A stretch of DNA of 7,714 nt. It comes from Bacteroides sp. (GTDB lineage: Bacteria > Bacteroidota > Bacteroidia > Bacteroidales > Muribaculaceae). This document shows positions 1 through 6,987 of this stretch, piece after piece. The notes under the pieces were generated by a model. That model saw only the letters and a list, made by a program, of their open reading frames with translations, had not been told where the DNA came from and did not search any database. The DNA is taken from the NCBI GenBank assembly GCA_014801605.1, contig JAAVDU010000007.1, forward strand, positions 1 to 7,714, given 5' to 3'. The stretch's first letter is position 1. The number at the start of each line of letters is the position of its first letter. A program made the translations under genes and the position numbers.

Positions 1-2189
1 TATATTACGAGAAAAAACAGATATTCGGATCATCTGAATGGCGTATTCCAAATGATGCTCAAAGACCAAGCTATTTGAATCAAGGGAAAATTGATTGGGA
101 ATATATAAACGAACCCATCATCGTTGGGTTTAATAACTTCATATCTCATGCGGCAGCTGTTGATCCGAAACGAGCGTCTGAACTAATCGAAAGATTGTTT
201 ATTCCCTGTTATGGTATCGCTACCTATAACGCATTGTTCCACAGAAGATGGCAACTTCCTTATGAAATTGATCCTCTCTATAAACGCCAACTCCGAGAGG
301 CCAAATGGATTGAGCTCGCTACCCCATCTCTTCGGAAATGGCTCGACCTACCCGTTAAGGAACTGCAGGGAGAGGGACTTGACACTATCAAAAGCGCTCT
401 TTCTGATTCCGGTATTGTATCTCAAGAGGATGTCGCAAGCCTTTTGGCATTCATGGAAGAACGTGGTGTCTTAAAAGATTTCCAGCTTAAACAGAGTATT
501 GAAGAGCAAAGGACTATCGTATCGGCTGTCAACAAGTGCTCACTTCGTTGGTTCCTCGAGATTCTGGAACTACGCCTTAAGTATGTCGCATCCGGAGAGA
601 AAAAGGATATCGAATTCCTGATTACCCGACTTAAAGAGGCTCTTGATACTGTTGAAGTCGATGAAGACACTGACCTTCGCGAAGTCTTACCCGACAATCT
701 CAATATCATCTTCGGTCCTCCGGGTACAGGAAAGACTACCGAGATTGTCAATATCGTAGAGTCAACAATCAAGGAGAATCCAAACGCTGGTATACTGATT
801 CTCACACCCACCAACGCGGCTGCGAAAGTAGTGGCAGAGCGTCTTAACAGCAAGGGGATTGAGGCAAGTCGAGGTGTCAATCCATCAAACAAAGAGATTT
901 GCAACGAGTTGGCCGGTCTGGATATACCGGTCTACGATGCCATGACAGATACTGTACCTGCGGTCTTGGTGGCCACAGTGCATTACTATGTTCAGACCTA
1001 CTCTTCACAGGAGGGATGCTACCTTCATGATTTGGATTGGGACGCTATCTTCATCGATGAAACATCTATGGTGACTTTGGACTATGTGATGTTTACACTG
1101 CTTAAAGGAAGCCAGACTAATCCTGACTGCAAGTATTATCTTGTGGGGGATCCGCTACAGCTCCCTCCAATCACCAATCTTGACCCAATGATTCTGGAGG
1201 AGGCTCAGCTTGACGAGTTCAACTTCTATTCATTTATAGGCCTCAATGAGTTCAATGAGGAACCTACAGAAGTTATAGACCGTCTCGGCGACAAGATCAA
1301 CATACGTCTCCTCACCACTCAATATCGTAGCGAACGTCCACTTTGCGAGATAATGAGCAAATTCGCATACAATGGCAAAGTCAAATCTGGATTTGCAGGT
1401 GAGCCACTCCATCTTCCGGATAATGTCCCCTCCATTTTCAAGCGAAACCTTTCTATTGTAAAGTTCCCTGTTTCAAAACCGGGTATTGATCCGGAGAAAG
1501 TACAAATAACAGAACTTGATAAATTCAAAGGTAGCAATTACAATATCTACTCAGCATTGTTGGTGAAGGAAGCTCTGCAGAAACTCTTTTATACTTTAAG
1601 GGAGGAGGGCTACGAAAAATATCTGTCAATCGGTATCATCACCCCCTACACAGCTCAGAAGAAACTGATTGAAAAGCTTCTGAATACCAATCCGATTTCC
1701 CGAAATGTGAATATCGATGTGTTTGTGAATACAGTACATCAGTTTCAGGGAGATGAATTTGATATCGTACTTCTGCTTCTCAATCCGCCGAACCTCACCA
1801 TGGAGCCTAAAAATAAGATACTTATCAACAAAAGGTATCTTATAAACGTGGCGACAAGTCGAGCCAAAAATTCACTGATTATCTTCTATCCAGATCATTC
1901 CTGCGCTACGCAAAACTTCCTGCATGTCAATAAAGAGGGGAATCCCAAAAATATAGAAGAGATTGCCGAGAAGGTATTGGATTGCAGAATCAGCAGAGTT
2001 ACCCAGCACAGCAATGCGTTAGAGGAGGAACTCTTCGGCAGGTCAGGTTATCTAGAGAAAATATGCAAGATATCCTATCATGATGAAGTAAATCTTCATC
2101 AATCTGAAAGCGATGCTCTCTATAGGTTTGTAAAAGGTGGCGACACTATCGATATCATATACTCCGGTTCCGGAAGTGACAGGAAGTAG
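1..2189 (+). CDS. SF1 (Upf1/Dna2-like) DNA/RNA helicase, 5' end outside window
   Basis: This is an ATP-dependent superfamily 1B-type helicase. The classical motifs occur in order: Walker A GPPGTGKT (714-737), motif II DETS (1056-1067; most Upf1-like proteins have DEA), motif III GDPLQLPP (1146-1169), QYRS (about 1320-1331), ITPYTAQ (about 1638), HQFQGDEFD (about 1737-1763) and VATSRAK (about 1848-1868). About 200 residues before Walker A match no domain I recognise. After motif VI come about 100 residues ending in a VNLH...DTIDIIY segment, typical of bacterial Dna2/Upf1-like tails. The frame is open to the left edge, with coding-like sequence (EWRIPNDAQRPSY) before the first possible start, a TTG at 75. 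The gene therefore begins upstream and the TTG is internal. Such large helicases are common in anti-phage defence islands, but the missing N-terminus prevents assignment to a named system. Helicase identity is certain; a role in defence is inference. Confidence 0.9.
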   Translation, partial: YYEKKQIFGSSEWRIPNDAQRPSYLNQGKIDWEYINEPIIVGFNNFISHAAAVDPKRASELIERLFIPCYGIATYNALFHRRWQLPYEIDPLYKRQLREAKWIELATPSLRKWLDLPVKELQGEGLDTIKSALSDSGIVSQEDVASLLAFMEERGVLKDFQLKQSIEEQRTIVSAVNKCSLRWFLEILELRLKYVASGEKKDIEFLITRLKEALDTVEVDEDTDLREVLPDNLNIIFGPPGTGKTTEIVNIVESTIKENPNAGILILTPTNAAAKVVAERLNSKGIEASRGVNPSNKEICNELAGLDIPVYDAMTDTVPAVLVATVHYYVQTYSSQEGCYLHDLDWDAIFIDETSMVTLDYVMFTLLKGSQTNPDCKYYLVGDPLQLPPITNLDPMILEEAQLDEFNFYSFIGLNEFNEEPTEVIDRLGDKINIRLLTTQYRSERPLCEIMSKFAYNGKVKSGFAGEPLHLPDNVPSIFKRNLSIVKFPVSKPGIDPEKVQITELDKFKGSNYNIYSALLVKEALQKLFYTLREEGYEKYLSIGIITPYTAQKKLIEKLLNTNPISRNVNIDVFVNTVHQFQGDEFDIVLLLLNPPNLTMEPKNKILINKRYLINVATSRAKNSLIIFYPDHSCATQNFLHVNKEGNPKNIEEIAEKVLDCRISRVTQHSNALEEELFGRSGYLEKICKISYHDEVNLHQSESDALYRFVKGGDTIDIIYSGSGSDRK

Positions 2190-2256
2190 CTTCTCGCCAA
2201 TCCATAAGGGCCTTTATCAAGTCGGTGAGTAATGCCGGTAGCAGTATACTATCCGG

Positions 2257-2336
2257 ATTAATAGTGGAAAAGTCAAATAAGGCAAGGTAAAATCAGGAGA
2301 TTTCACCTTGCCTTATTTGACTTTTCCACTATTAAT
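2257..2336. repeat. 80-base near-perfect inverted repeat (long hairpin)
   Basis: Left arm 2257-2288 and right arm 2305-2336 are exact reverse complements over 32 bases. The stem continues past one A/C mismatch (2289/2304) for five more pairs (2290-2294 with 2299-2303) to a four-base AGGA loop (2295-2298). It lies 67 bases after the helicase stop and 58 bases before the ATPase start. The right arm holds the -33 box of the downstream promoter. In the helicase transcript it would form a very stable hairpin, but the bases after it (TTGTAATTTT) make only a poor U-tract. It could act as a transcript 3' end, a protein-binding palindrome or a cruciform. Confidence 0.95.
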
Positions 2337-2347
2337 TGTAATTTTGC
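2316..2347 (+). promoter_or_regulatory. Bacteroidetes-type promoter of the ATPase/nuclease operon
   Basis: TTTG at 2316-2319 (-33 box) is followed by 19 bases and then TAATTTTG at 2339-2346 (-7 box, TAnnTTTG). This is the consensus arrangement for the Bacteroidetes housekeeping sigma factor. Expected initiation is near 2352, giving a leader of about 43 bases before the ATG at 2395. The -33 box is inside the right arm of the long hairpin, while the -7 box lies just outside it. Confidence 0.8.
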
Positions 2348-2394
2348 AATTCAATTGAAGCATCGTATAAAATCACTGTTTGTAGTACAAGATA

Positions 2395-3612
2395 ATGGCA
2401 CACCTTTCTATTAAAAATATCGGACCTATAAAAGAGATTGATATTGAACTGAACCGTATTAATATCTTTATCGGTCCCCAAAGCAGCGGTAAGAGCACAG
2501 TAGCAAAAATTGTGAGCTTTTGTCAATGGCTGGAAAAGGATTGCTTCCTTCATCAGAGCGTAAGACATGTGGATACGGCCTATGTGAAGAGACACCTTTT
2601 CAACTACTTCAACATGTCAAGTTATGCCAATAGAAAAGATGCCATGTTTCATTATCTTGGAGATGGAATCGAAATCGAATATTCCAATGAGAATGTCATT
2701 GTAAAAATGAAACCCGGTTTCAAGACAATGCAAATCTCGAAAAACCTCTATCTTCCTTCCGAGCGTAATGTGCTGGCCATTCCCGGTATTTTCACAACAA
2801 AGATGCCTGATAACTACTTACTTGACTTTATAGACGACTGGCAAATCATCCGAACAAAATATACCTCTTTATCAGGACATCAAATACTTGATTTAAAGGA
2901 AAGTTATTTCTTCGACAGCCACAGCAACTCGGATAAGCTCCTGCTTCAGGATGGAGATCCCATACCTCTGAGTGAAAGTTCAAGCGGACTGCAGTCAGTG
3001 ACGCCTCTTTGCATTTTAATTGATTACACCACCGACTGGATATACTCTCATGAAGAGGACAAATCAGCATATGCCCGGAAAAGATATAGGGAAGCGGCTA
3101 TAATAAGATATCTTTCCAATAAGATGGATAATGTAGAAGCGCTTGTGGATGATATCAACCGGACAGAAACCACGAAACTTGAATTGCTTGAGTTGGAACA
3201 TAATATGAGTATACCTGCGTTCTCTAACCTTATCGTAGAGGAACCTGAACAGAATCTGTTCCCGGATACACAGGTGAGATTGCTCTACTACATTCTTTCA
3301 AAAATCAATCACTCCCGCGATTCTCTGATCATCACCACACATAGCCCATATATTCTCTATGCCCTCAACAACTGCATGCTTGCATCAAAAGTCAGTGGAG
3401 AGGATGTGGCAGAGGTAGCTGAATCTATCGACATCCCTAAAGCAGCCTGGACTGACACAGCCGACGTATCTGTATGGGAATTAGATAACGGTGTCATAAG
3501 GGGTAACGCCACCATACAGGATGATAAAGGGCTGATCCGTGGTAACTATTTTGACAGAGTCATGCATAATGTCATGGCTGATTTTCATATCCTTATTGAC
3601 TACTCTGAATGA
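2395..3612 (+). CDS. OLD/ABC-like AAA ATPase of a two-gene operon
   Basis: This 405-residue cytosolic ATPase belongs to the AAA_15/AAA_21 (OLD-like, SMC/ABC-fold) group. The N-terminus has the typical 'hLSIKNIGPIKEIDIEL' strand pair and Walker A GPQSSGKS (27-34). A YLPSERN segment (119-125) is followed by an ABC-type signature SESSSGLQSV (193-202), Walker B LIVEEPEQNLFP (279-290) with adjacent acidic residues, and the H-loop TTHSPY (314-319). There is no TOPRIM nuclease domain fused at the C-terminus, unlike OLD proteins proper. The stop overlaps the start of the next gene by four bases (ATGA), so the products are probably made together and may form a complex. ATPases of this kind act as sensors or DNA-binding switches in Septu (PtuA), PARIS (AriA) and similar systems. 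The start is the ATG at 2395, behind a strong promoter, with no Shine-Dalgarno. ATPase identity is firm; a defence role is inferred. Confidence 0.9.
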   Translation: MAHLSIKNIGPIKEIDIELNRINIFIGPQSSGKSTVAKIVSFCQWLEKDCFLHQSVRHVDTAYVKRHLFNYFNMSSYANRKDAMFHYLGDGIEIEYSNENVIVKMKPGFKTMQISKNLYLPSERNVLAIPGIFTTKMPDNYLLDFIDDWQIIRTKYTSLSGHQILDLKESYFFDSHSNSDKLLLQDGDPIPLSESSSGLQSVTPLCILIDYTTDWIYSHEEDKSAYARKRYREAAIIRYLSNKMDNVEALVDDINRTETTKLELLELEHNMSIPAFSNLIVEEPEQNLFPDTQVRLLYYILSKINHSRDSLIITTHSPYILYALNNCMLASKVSGEDVAEVAESIDIPKAAWTDTADVSVWELDNGVIRGNATIQDDKGLIRGNYFDRVMHNVMADFHILIDYSE

Positions 3613-4229
3613 AAACTTTAAAAGAGTATTTCCATGATATAATGGAACTGGATTCTGATTGTTACGTAGCTGACTTCACAGAATATACCAAGTTAAGCGG
3701 GACTAAAAGAGGGGTGGAGATCTCCGTCATACCGTTCAGCGCTATGCGGAAGCTCCTACCTAAGGGCTTACCGGAAGACTTCAGTTATTTCCACTTGAAG
3801 AAATCATCACATGGCAATATCAGATACATTGCAATCAATCTGGAAGCCAACCCACATTTCACTAAGAATGTAAATAACTGCGAATGTCTGTTTGAATCCA
3901 TGGCCGACTGTAGATTACCTTGGCTTATGTTTCTGGAAATGAAATATTGCGCTGAGAAAAATACGGATAATTGGACAAACAAGGCATGCAGACAAATGAA
4001 GGAGACTTATGAAAAACTTGAAAGAGAATCACTTCTGATTCCGAATACACGACGTGTTTACTTCGTTTATTCAGCCCCCATGAATAGACACGAACCGTTC
4101 GGATCTTTCGAAACCACTCAAAGTGATGTACTCTCATTTTTGGAGAACAAGCACATACATCCATTAGGCTACAATACGGTACTGATTGCCACAGCTTCAC
4201 GCTTACAACCACCGAAGCAACCGGTGTGA
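3609..4229 (+). CDS. Possible PD-(D/E)XK nuclease partner of the upstream ATPase
   Basis: I do not recognise a named family for this 206-residue protein. Residues 87-132 look like a PD-(D/E)XK nuclease core: an acidic residue in a strand (NCECLFES, E92), then a hydrophobic strand WLMFLEMKY containing ExK (E110, K112), then a helix with a glutamine (RQMKETYEKL, Q129). Families of this kind often read 'cDyli...fiElK...aikQL'; here the usual Asp would be Glu92. A further strand, RRVYFVYSA (148-156), follows. No signal peptide or membrane segment is visible. It overlaps the ATPase gene by four bases, indicating translational coupling, and is probably the effector that cuts nucleic acid under control of the ATPase. 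The motifs do not resemble the HNH effector of Septu or the TOPRIM (DUF4435) effector of PARIS. The gene is certain; the nuclease assignment is moderate. Confidence 0.85.
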   Translation: MKTLKEYFHDIMELDSDCYVADFTEYTKLSGTKRGVEISVIPFSAMRKLLPKGLPEDFSYFHLKKSSHGNIRYIAINLEANPHFTKNVNNCECLFESMADCRLPWLMFLEMKYCAEKNTDNWTNKACRQMKETYEKLERESLLIPNTRRVYFVYSAPMNRHEPFGSFETTQSDVLSFLENKHIHPLGYNTVLIATASRLQPPKQPV

Positions 4230-4295
4230 ATCACACCTACTTCTCAGAGATTAGTCTCCTCCATACTGAAAAAATTTAAAATTGTAGGAGATAAA

Positions 4296-4328
4296 TTTGT
4301 TAGAGTCAGAGAAATTTTATAATTTTGC
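4296..4328 (+). promoter_or_regulatory. rpmH promoter, Bacteroidetes type
   Basis: TTTG at 4296-4299, 20 bases, then TAATTTTG at 4320-4327, followed by C. Initiation is expected near 4334, which leaves a leader of about 32 bases, A-rich just before the rpmH ATG. The promoter lies after the ATPase/nuclease operon, so rpmH does not depend on that operon for expression. Confidence 0.82.
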
Positions 4329-4365
4329 ACTCTGAAAATCGGAAATAAAAAAATTCAATATAAAA

Positions 4366-4521
4366 ATGAAAAGAACGTTCCAGCCCTCTAACCGTCGCAG
4401 AGTGAACAAGCACGGTTTCCGCGAGAGAATGGCCACTAAAGATGGTCGCAAAGTGTTGTCCCGTCGTCGCGCTAAAGGTCGCGCTTCACTGACTGTATCC
4501 GACAGCATCTCCGGCAAGTAA
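4366..4521 (+). CDS. rpmH: 50S ribosomal protein L34
   Basis: This 51-residue, very basic protein begins [19 protein letters not shown] and contains [19 protein letters not shown], the diagnostic L34 pattern that packs into 23S rRNA of the large ribosomal subunit. Length matches other Bacteroidetes L34 proteins, which carry a short C-terminal extension (here [11 protein letters not shown]). The gene stands alone between its own promoter and terminator, without the rnpA/dnaA neighbourhood seen in many other phyla. The ATG at 4366 is preceded by an A-rich stretch and no Shine-Dalgarno, as expected for this phylum. Confidence 0.98.
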   Translation: MKRTFQPSNRRRVNKHGFRERMATKDGRKVLSRRRAKGRASLTVSDSISGK

Positions 4522-4534
4522 TTCTAACCGAATA

Positions 4535-4570
4535 TACGGCCTGTTTCCAATGGAAACAGGCCGTAATTTT
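4535..4570 (+). terminator. Intrinsic terminator after rpmH
   Basis: A perfect 14-base-pair stem (4535-4548 with 4552-4565) with a three-base AAT loop begins 14 bases after the rpmH stop and is followed by ATTTTATTAT. The stem includes a GC-rich GGCC block. It should end the rpmH transcript and protect it from the converging minus-strand operon. Confidence 0.88.
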
Positions 4571-4661
4571 ATTATATCCATTTTTTTACCTGATACCTTC
4601 TTTTCCTTATTATCTTCTTTCTCTTTCTACCTCCATCACCATTACGACAAGGCATTATATG

Positions 4662-4694
4662 AAAAAAGATCCCCCGAAGTTAATTCGGAGGATC
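4662..4694 (-). terminator. Intrinsic terminator of the efp-to-small-protein operon
   Basis: Read on the minus strand, an 11-pair stem with one mismatch (4684-4694 with 4668-4678) and a five-base loop is followed by six T (A-run 4662-4667 on the + strand). It lies 67 bases beyond the stop of the 42-residue gene, the last gene of the minus-strand cluster. About 90 bases separate it from the rpmH terminator, so the two converging units each have their own stop. Confidence 0.82.
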
Positions 4695-4761
4695 GGTTCC
4701 CGGTCAGATTTCAATAATGTGTAACCCTTTATAAGGACTTTGAATGGCCGGGTATACGTTT

Positions 4762-4890
4762 TCAGTTTCCATTAATATAGCCGTCTGCGCTCTCGAAGAG
4801 ATCAATTGAGAACAGCCAATAAACAAGAATGGCTATCAAAAGTATCACTCCTACCCACATCCAGACTTTGTTGGAGTTCTTATTGCTCAT
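4762..4890 (-). CDS. Small single-span membrane protein, 42 residues
   Basis: This is a short gene from ATG at 4890 to TGA at 4762-4764. The product begins MSNKNSNKVWMW and has one hydrophobic segment (about residues 9-28, WMWVGVILLIAILVYWLF). A short acidic tail follows (SIDLFESADGYINGN). The positive N-terminus suggests N-in orientation. Its membrane segment aligns without gaps to the C-terminal half of the 69-residue protein encoded just upstream: 14 of 28 positions are identical, including W-x-W-x-G, AIL-x-Y-x-LFS and LF. That similarity argues strongly that this very short frame is a real gene. The 38-base gap to the upstream gene suggests co-transcription, and a terminator follows. No function can be assigned. 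Confidence 0.78.
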   Translation of the reverse strand: MSNKNSNKVWMWVGVILLIAILVYWLFSIDLFESADGYINGN

Positions 4891-4928
4891 ATAATTTTTT
4901 GATAATTGTCAAAGCTAATTGTTTATCC

Positions 4929-5138
4929 TCAGTTAGCACTCTGCATTGTGCTGAAAAGACCGAAGCTGAAGAGACAATACAGAAGTATTGCTACCAGCAC
5001 CAGAATACCGAGCCACAACCACAGACGATTGTTCTTCGATATGGTTTCCTGAGTACGTTTCTTTGCGTCCACTCTAAGTGAGTTCGCGATCTGATCGGCA
5101 TTCACCTGATCATTCTGATTTTTTTCCTTGCTGTCCAT
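4929..5138 (-). CDS. Small membrane protein with charged N-terminal domain, 69 residues
   Basis: I choose the ATG at 5138, giving MDSKEKNQND and a total of 69 residues. A GTG at 5201 would add 21 residues (NSFAVRSVLLTKHKN...) that look non-coding. Residues 1-37 are hydrophilic and highly charged, possibly helical (QIANSLRVDAKKRTQETISK). Residues 39-62 (LWLWLGILVLVAILLYC then LFSFGLF) form one membrane span, followed by a short polar tail. No signal-peptidase site is evident, so it is probably an N-in inner-membrane protein. It shares its membrane segment with the 42-residue product of the next gene. The 81-base gap after radC is AT-rich, and I see no clear promoter or terminator in it. Function unknown. 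Confidence 0.75.
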   Translation of the reverse strand: MDSKEKNQNDQVNADQIANSLRVDAKKRTQETISKNNRLWLWLGILVLVAILLYCLFSFGLFSTMQSAN

Positions 5139-5219
5139 AACCTTTTGTTTTGAGTTTTTATGTTTTGTTAATAAAACACTCCTCACCGCAAAAGAGTTCA
5201 CTCCTACTCAAAGAAGTTA

Positions 5220-5915
5220 TCAAAGAATGTTGCCGGAATCGTGATAGCTGTAGTAGGCGGCGGAGGTCACTATCACATGGTCGAGAAAGCGCAACCGCAT
5301 GAACCGGCACGCCTCCAGAAGCTCGCGTGTGATCTTGTTGTCGCTCTCGCTCGGCTGTGTCCCCCCGGAGGGATGGTTGTGGGCCAGAATTAAACCCTCC
5401 GCCTGCTCAAGCAACGCATGACGGATAGTAGCCTTCACATCGAAAAGAGAAGCCGTGGAGGTACCTTTCGACAGACATATCTCCTTGATGACCATATTAC
5501 GCCTGTTGACGAGCAGAAGCCATATCTCCTCATGCGGAAGATTGCCGATGTTGTATTTCAAACGGTCGAAGATCTGCTGGGATGAGACAATCGGGCGCTC
5601 ACGATACGGCTCCTCTGCGGCATAGCGCCTCATCAGCTCCATCACCGCCTCGATCTGTATGCTTTTCGTATCCCCTATCCCCTTGATGGAACGCAGCTCC
5701 TTGCGCGACCGACGCTCAAGATTATGAAGCCTTCCGTCGTTCTGGTGCATCATTTCACGACACAAACGGGTGATGGGCACACCGGGCACACCGGTGCGCA
5801 GGATAAGTGCCCAGAGATCGGGCACAGATAGAACTCCGCAACCATATTTCTCAGCTTTCTCACGCGGCTGATCCTCGGGATCCAGCTCCTTTACAGTCAA
5901 AGGCTTATTATCCAT
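5220..5915 (-). CDS. radC: RadC family JAB/MPN+ protein
   Basis: This 231-residue protein has the full RadC layout. The N-terminal UPF0758 helical region contains a helix-hairpin-helix (LRSIKGIGDTKSIQIEA, about 75-90). The C-terminal JAB domain has a conserved acidic residue (E129/E130) and the zinc-binding motif HNHPSGGTQPSESD (H179, H181, D192), typical of JAMM metalloproteins. Length matches the family (about 225-235). The name comes from a supposed DNA-repair role that was later withdrawn; the true biochemical function is unsettled. The metal ligands are intact. The start is 27 bases after the glycosyltransferase stop, so the two are probably co-transcribed. This looks like the chromosomal RadC, not the shorter plasmid or anti-restriction-island versions. 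Confidence 0.95.
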   Translation of the reverse strand: MDNKPLTVKELDPEDQPREKAEKYGCGVLSVPDLWALILRTGVPGVPITRLCREMMHQNDGRLHNLERRSRKELRSIKGIGDTKSIQIEAVMELMRRYAAEEPYRERPIVSSQQIFDRLKYNIGNLPHEEIWLLLVNRRNMVIKEICLSKGTSTASLFDVKATIRHALLEQAEGLILAHNHPSGGTQPSESDNKITRELLEACRFMRLRFLDHVIVTSAAYYSYHDSGNIL

Positions 5916-5942
5916 GGTATTTAGTTTTGGATATGGGAAAAG

Positions 5943-6953
5943 TCACTGGCGTGAACGCCGTCTTATCTCATCATCAATGTCACGGCCGTGGCCAAGCAGG
6001 ATTTTCCAGACATAGGCACGTATGAAACCTGTGCCATATCCTACAAGCTGCACCATGGCGGCTCCTACGCCCATTGTCCCGACCTTAAGACTGCGGGTGG
6101 ATATGATTCCCCAGATCCAGAGCGCCAGTATATAGGCCACAAGCGGAAGTATCAGCCACCATCGGAAGAAAGAACCGATTATCATCGCCGTAGCACCTAT
6201 CACAAACACTGCCGGAAGCCAGTGCACCGCTTTCATAGAGCCGGGATAAAGCAACTGAAGGGTGATGCGCGACATACCGAACACATGCACCTGCTTCCAG
6301 AATTTACGGAAATTGCCGCGACGCTTATGATAGACGGCTACATCCGGAAAGAGGGCGATCGAGAAGCCGGCGAGACGTATGCGTGTGCTCATGTCGATAT
6401 CTTCGCTGAACATCTCGCGGAAGCCCCCTACCCTTTCATACACCTCACGGGAATAGCCCATGTTGAAAGTGCGTGGTGTGAATTTCTCCATGCTCCGCTT
6501 GCCGCCCCGTATTCCTCCGGTGGTGAGGAAAGTGGTCATGGCATAATTGATCGCTTTCTGGGTATCGGTGAAAGAATCGTGGGCGGCATCGGGGCCTCCG
6601 AAGCAGTCCACAGGATTGGCGGCAAGCGCCTTCCTCAGGCCGGCGATATAGCCGGGGGGTAAAATACAGTCAGAGTCGACGAAGACAAAATAGTCTCCGC
6701 CGGCTCTGTCAAGTCCGTAATTACGGGCGATGCTCCGCCCCTCATTATCCTTATAATAGTATTTCACGCGGGCCTTCTCTCCGAATGCCTCGCATTGACT
6801 CCGGCAATCCACAGTGGATCCATCCTCCACTATCACTGTCTCGAATCCATGGTCGGTCTGCGCCGCCAGGCTTTCAAGAAGGTCAGCCACCTCGTCGGGC
6901 CGGTTGTAGACCGGGACGATTATCGAGAAGAGGATATGCTCCGGAGACTTCAT
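5943..6953 (-). CDS. Family 2 glycosyltransferase with C-terminal membrane segments
   Basis: This 336-residue protein begins with a GT-A fold: FSIIVPVYNRPDEVADLLES (9-28), VIVEDGS (40-46), the nucleotide-sugar motif EGRSIARNYG (71-80), and the metal-binding DSD (93-95) in FVFVDSDCILPP. SEDIDMSTRIRLAG (183-196) supplies the ED catalytic-base region of the inverting GT2 family. The C-terminal third has about three hydrophobic segments (roughly 243-262, 264-284, 293-313), so the protein should sit at the inner membrane with the catalytic domain in the cytoplasm. It ends in a charged tail (DIDDEIRRRSRQ). The likely role is adding a sugar to a lipid-linked glycan or polysaccharide; donor and acceptor cannot be read from the sequence. 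It lies 34 bases after efp and 27 before radC, not in a polysaccharide gene cluster. Confidence 0.93.
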   Translation of the reverse strand: MKSPEHILFSIIVPVYNRPDEVADLLESLAAQTDHGFETVIVEDGSTVDCRSQCEAFGEKARVKYYYKDNEGRSIARNYGLDRAGGDYFVFVDSDCILPPGYIAGLRKALAANPVDCFGGPDAAHDSFTDTQKAINYAMTTFLTTGGIRGGKRSMEKFTPRTFNMGYSREVYERVGGFREMFSEDIDMSTRIRLAGFSIALFPDVAVYHKRRGNFRKFWKQVHVFGMSRITLQLLYPGSMKAVHWLPAVFVIGATAMIIGSFFRWWLILPLVAYILALWIWGIISTRSLKVGTMGVGAAMVQLVGYGTGFIRAYVWKILLGHGRDIDDEIRRRSRQ

Positions 6954-6987
6954 AGTCTTTTGAAAGTTTAAGCTTTCCGACTTAAGA

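Noticed and set aside
75..77. TTG as the start codon of the helicase gene
   Set aside because: The frame is open to position 1 with coding-like residues before it, and no promoter is seen; the TTG is just the first possible start codon inside a gene cut by the window edge.
422..904. 160-residue minus-strand open frame
   Set aside because: It is antisense to the helicase across its Walker A region. The Ser/Arg-rich product has no motif and there is no promoter.
2257..2336. Phase-variable invertible promoter
   Set aside because: Invertible Bacteroides promoters have short inverted repeats around an intervening promoter segment. Here the arms are separated by only a few bases, so inversion would change nothing.
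4223..4237. GGTGTG/CACACC hairpin at the stop of the nuclease gene as a terminator
   Set aside because: Only six pairs, overlapping the stop codon, and no T-run follows; not enough to call a terminator.
4255..4291. TCTCCT...AGGAGA inverted repeat upstream of rpmH
   Set aside because: Six pairs with a loop of about 25 bases; weak. The AGGAG is also too far from the rpmH ATG (about 75 bases) to be a ribosome binding site.
5161..5178. TGTTTT/AAAACA hairpin between radC and the 69-residue gene
   Set aside because: Only A-T and one G-C pair, with no following T-run; unlikely to terminate transcription.
5988..6662. 224-residue open frame on the + strand
   Set aside because: It lies entirely antisense to the glycosyltransferase, whose motifs are clear. 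The product is rich in His, Arg and Gly with no recognisable domain, as expected of a shadow in GC-rich DNA.
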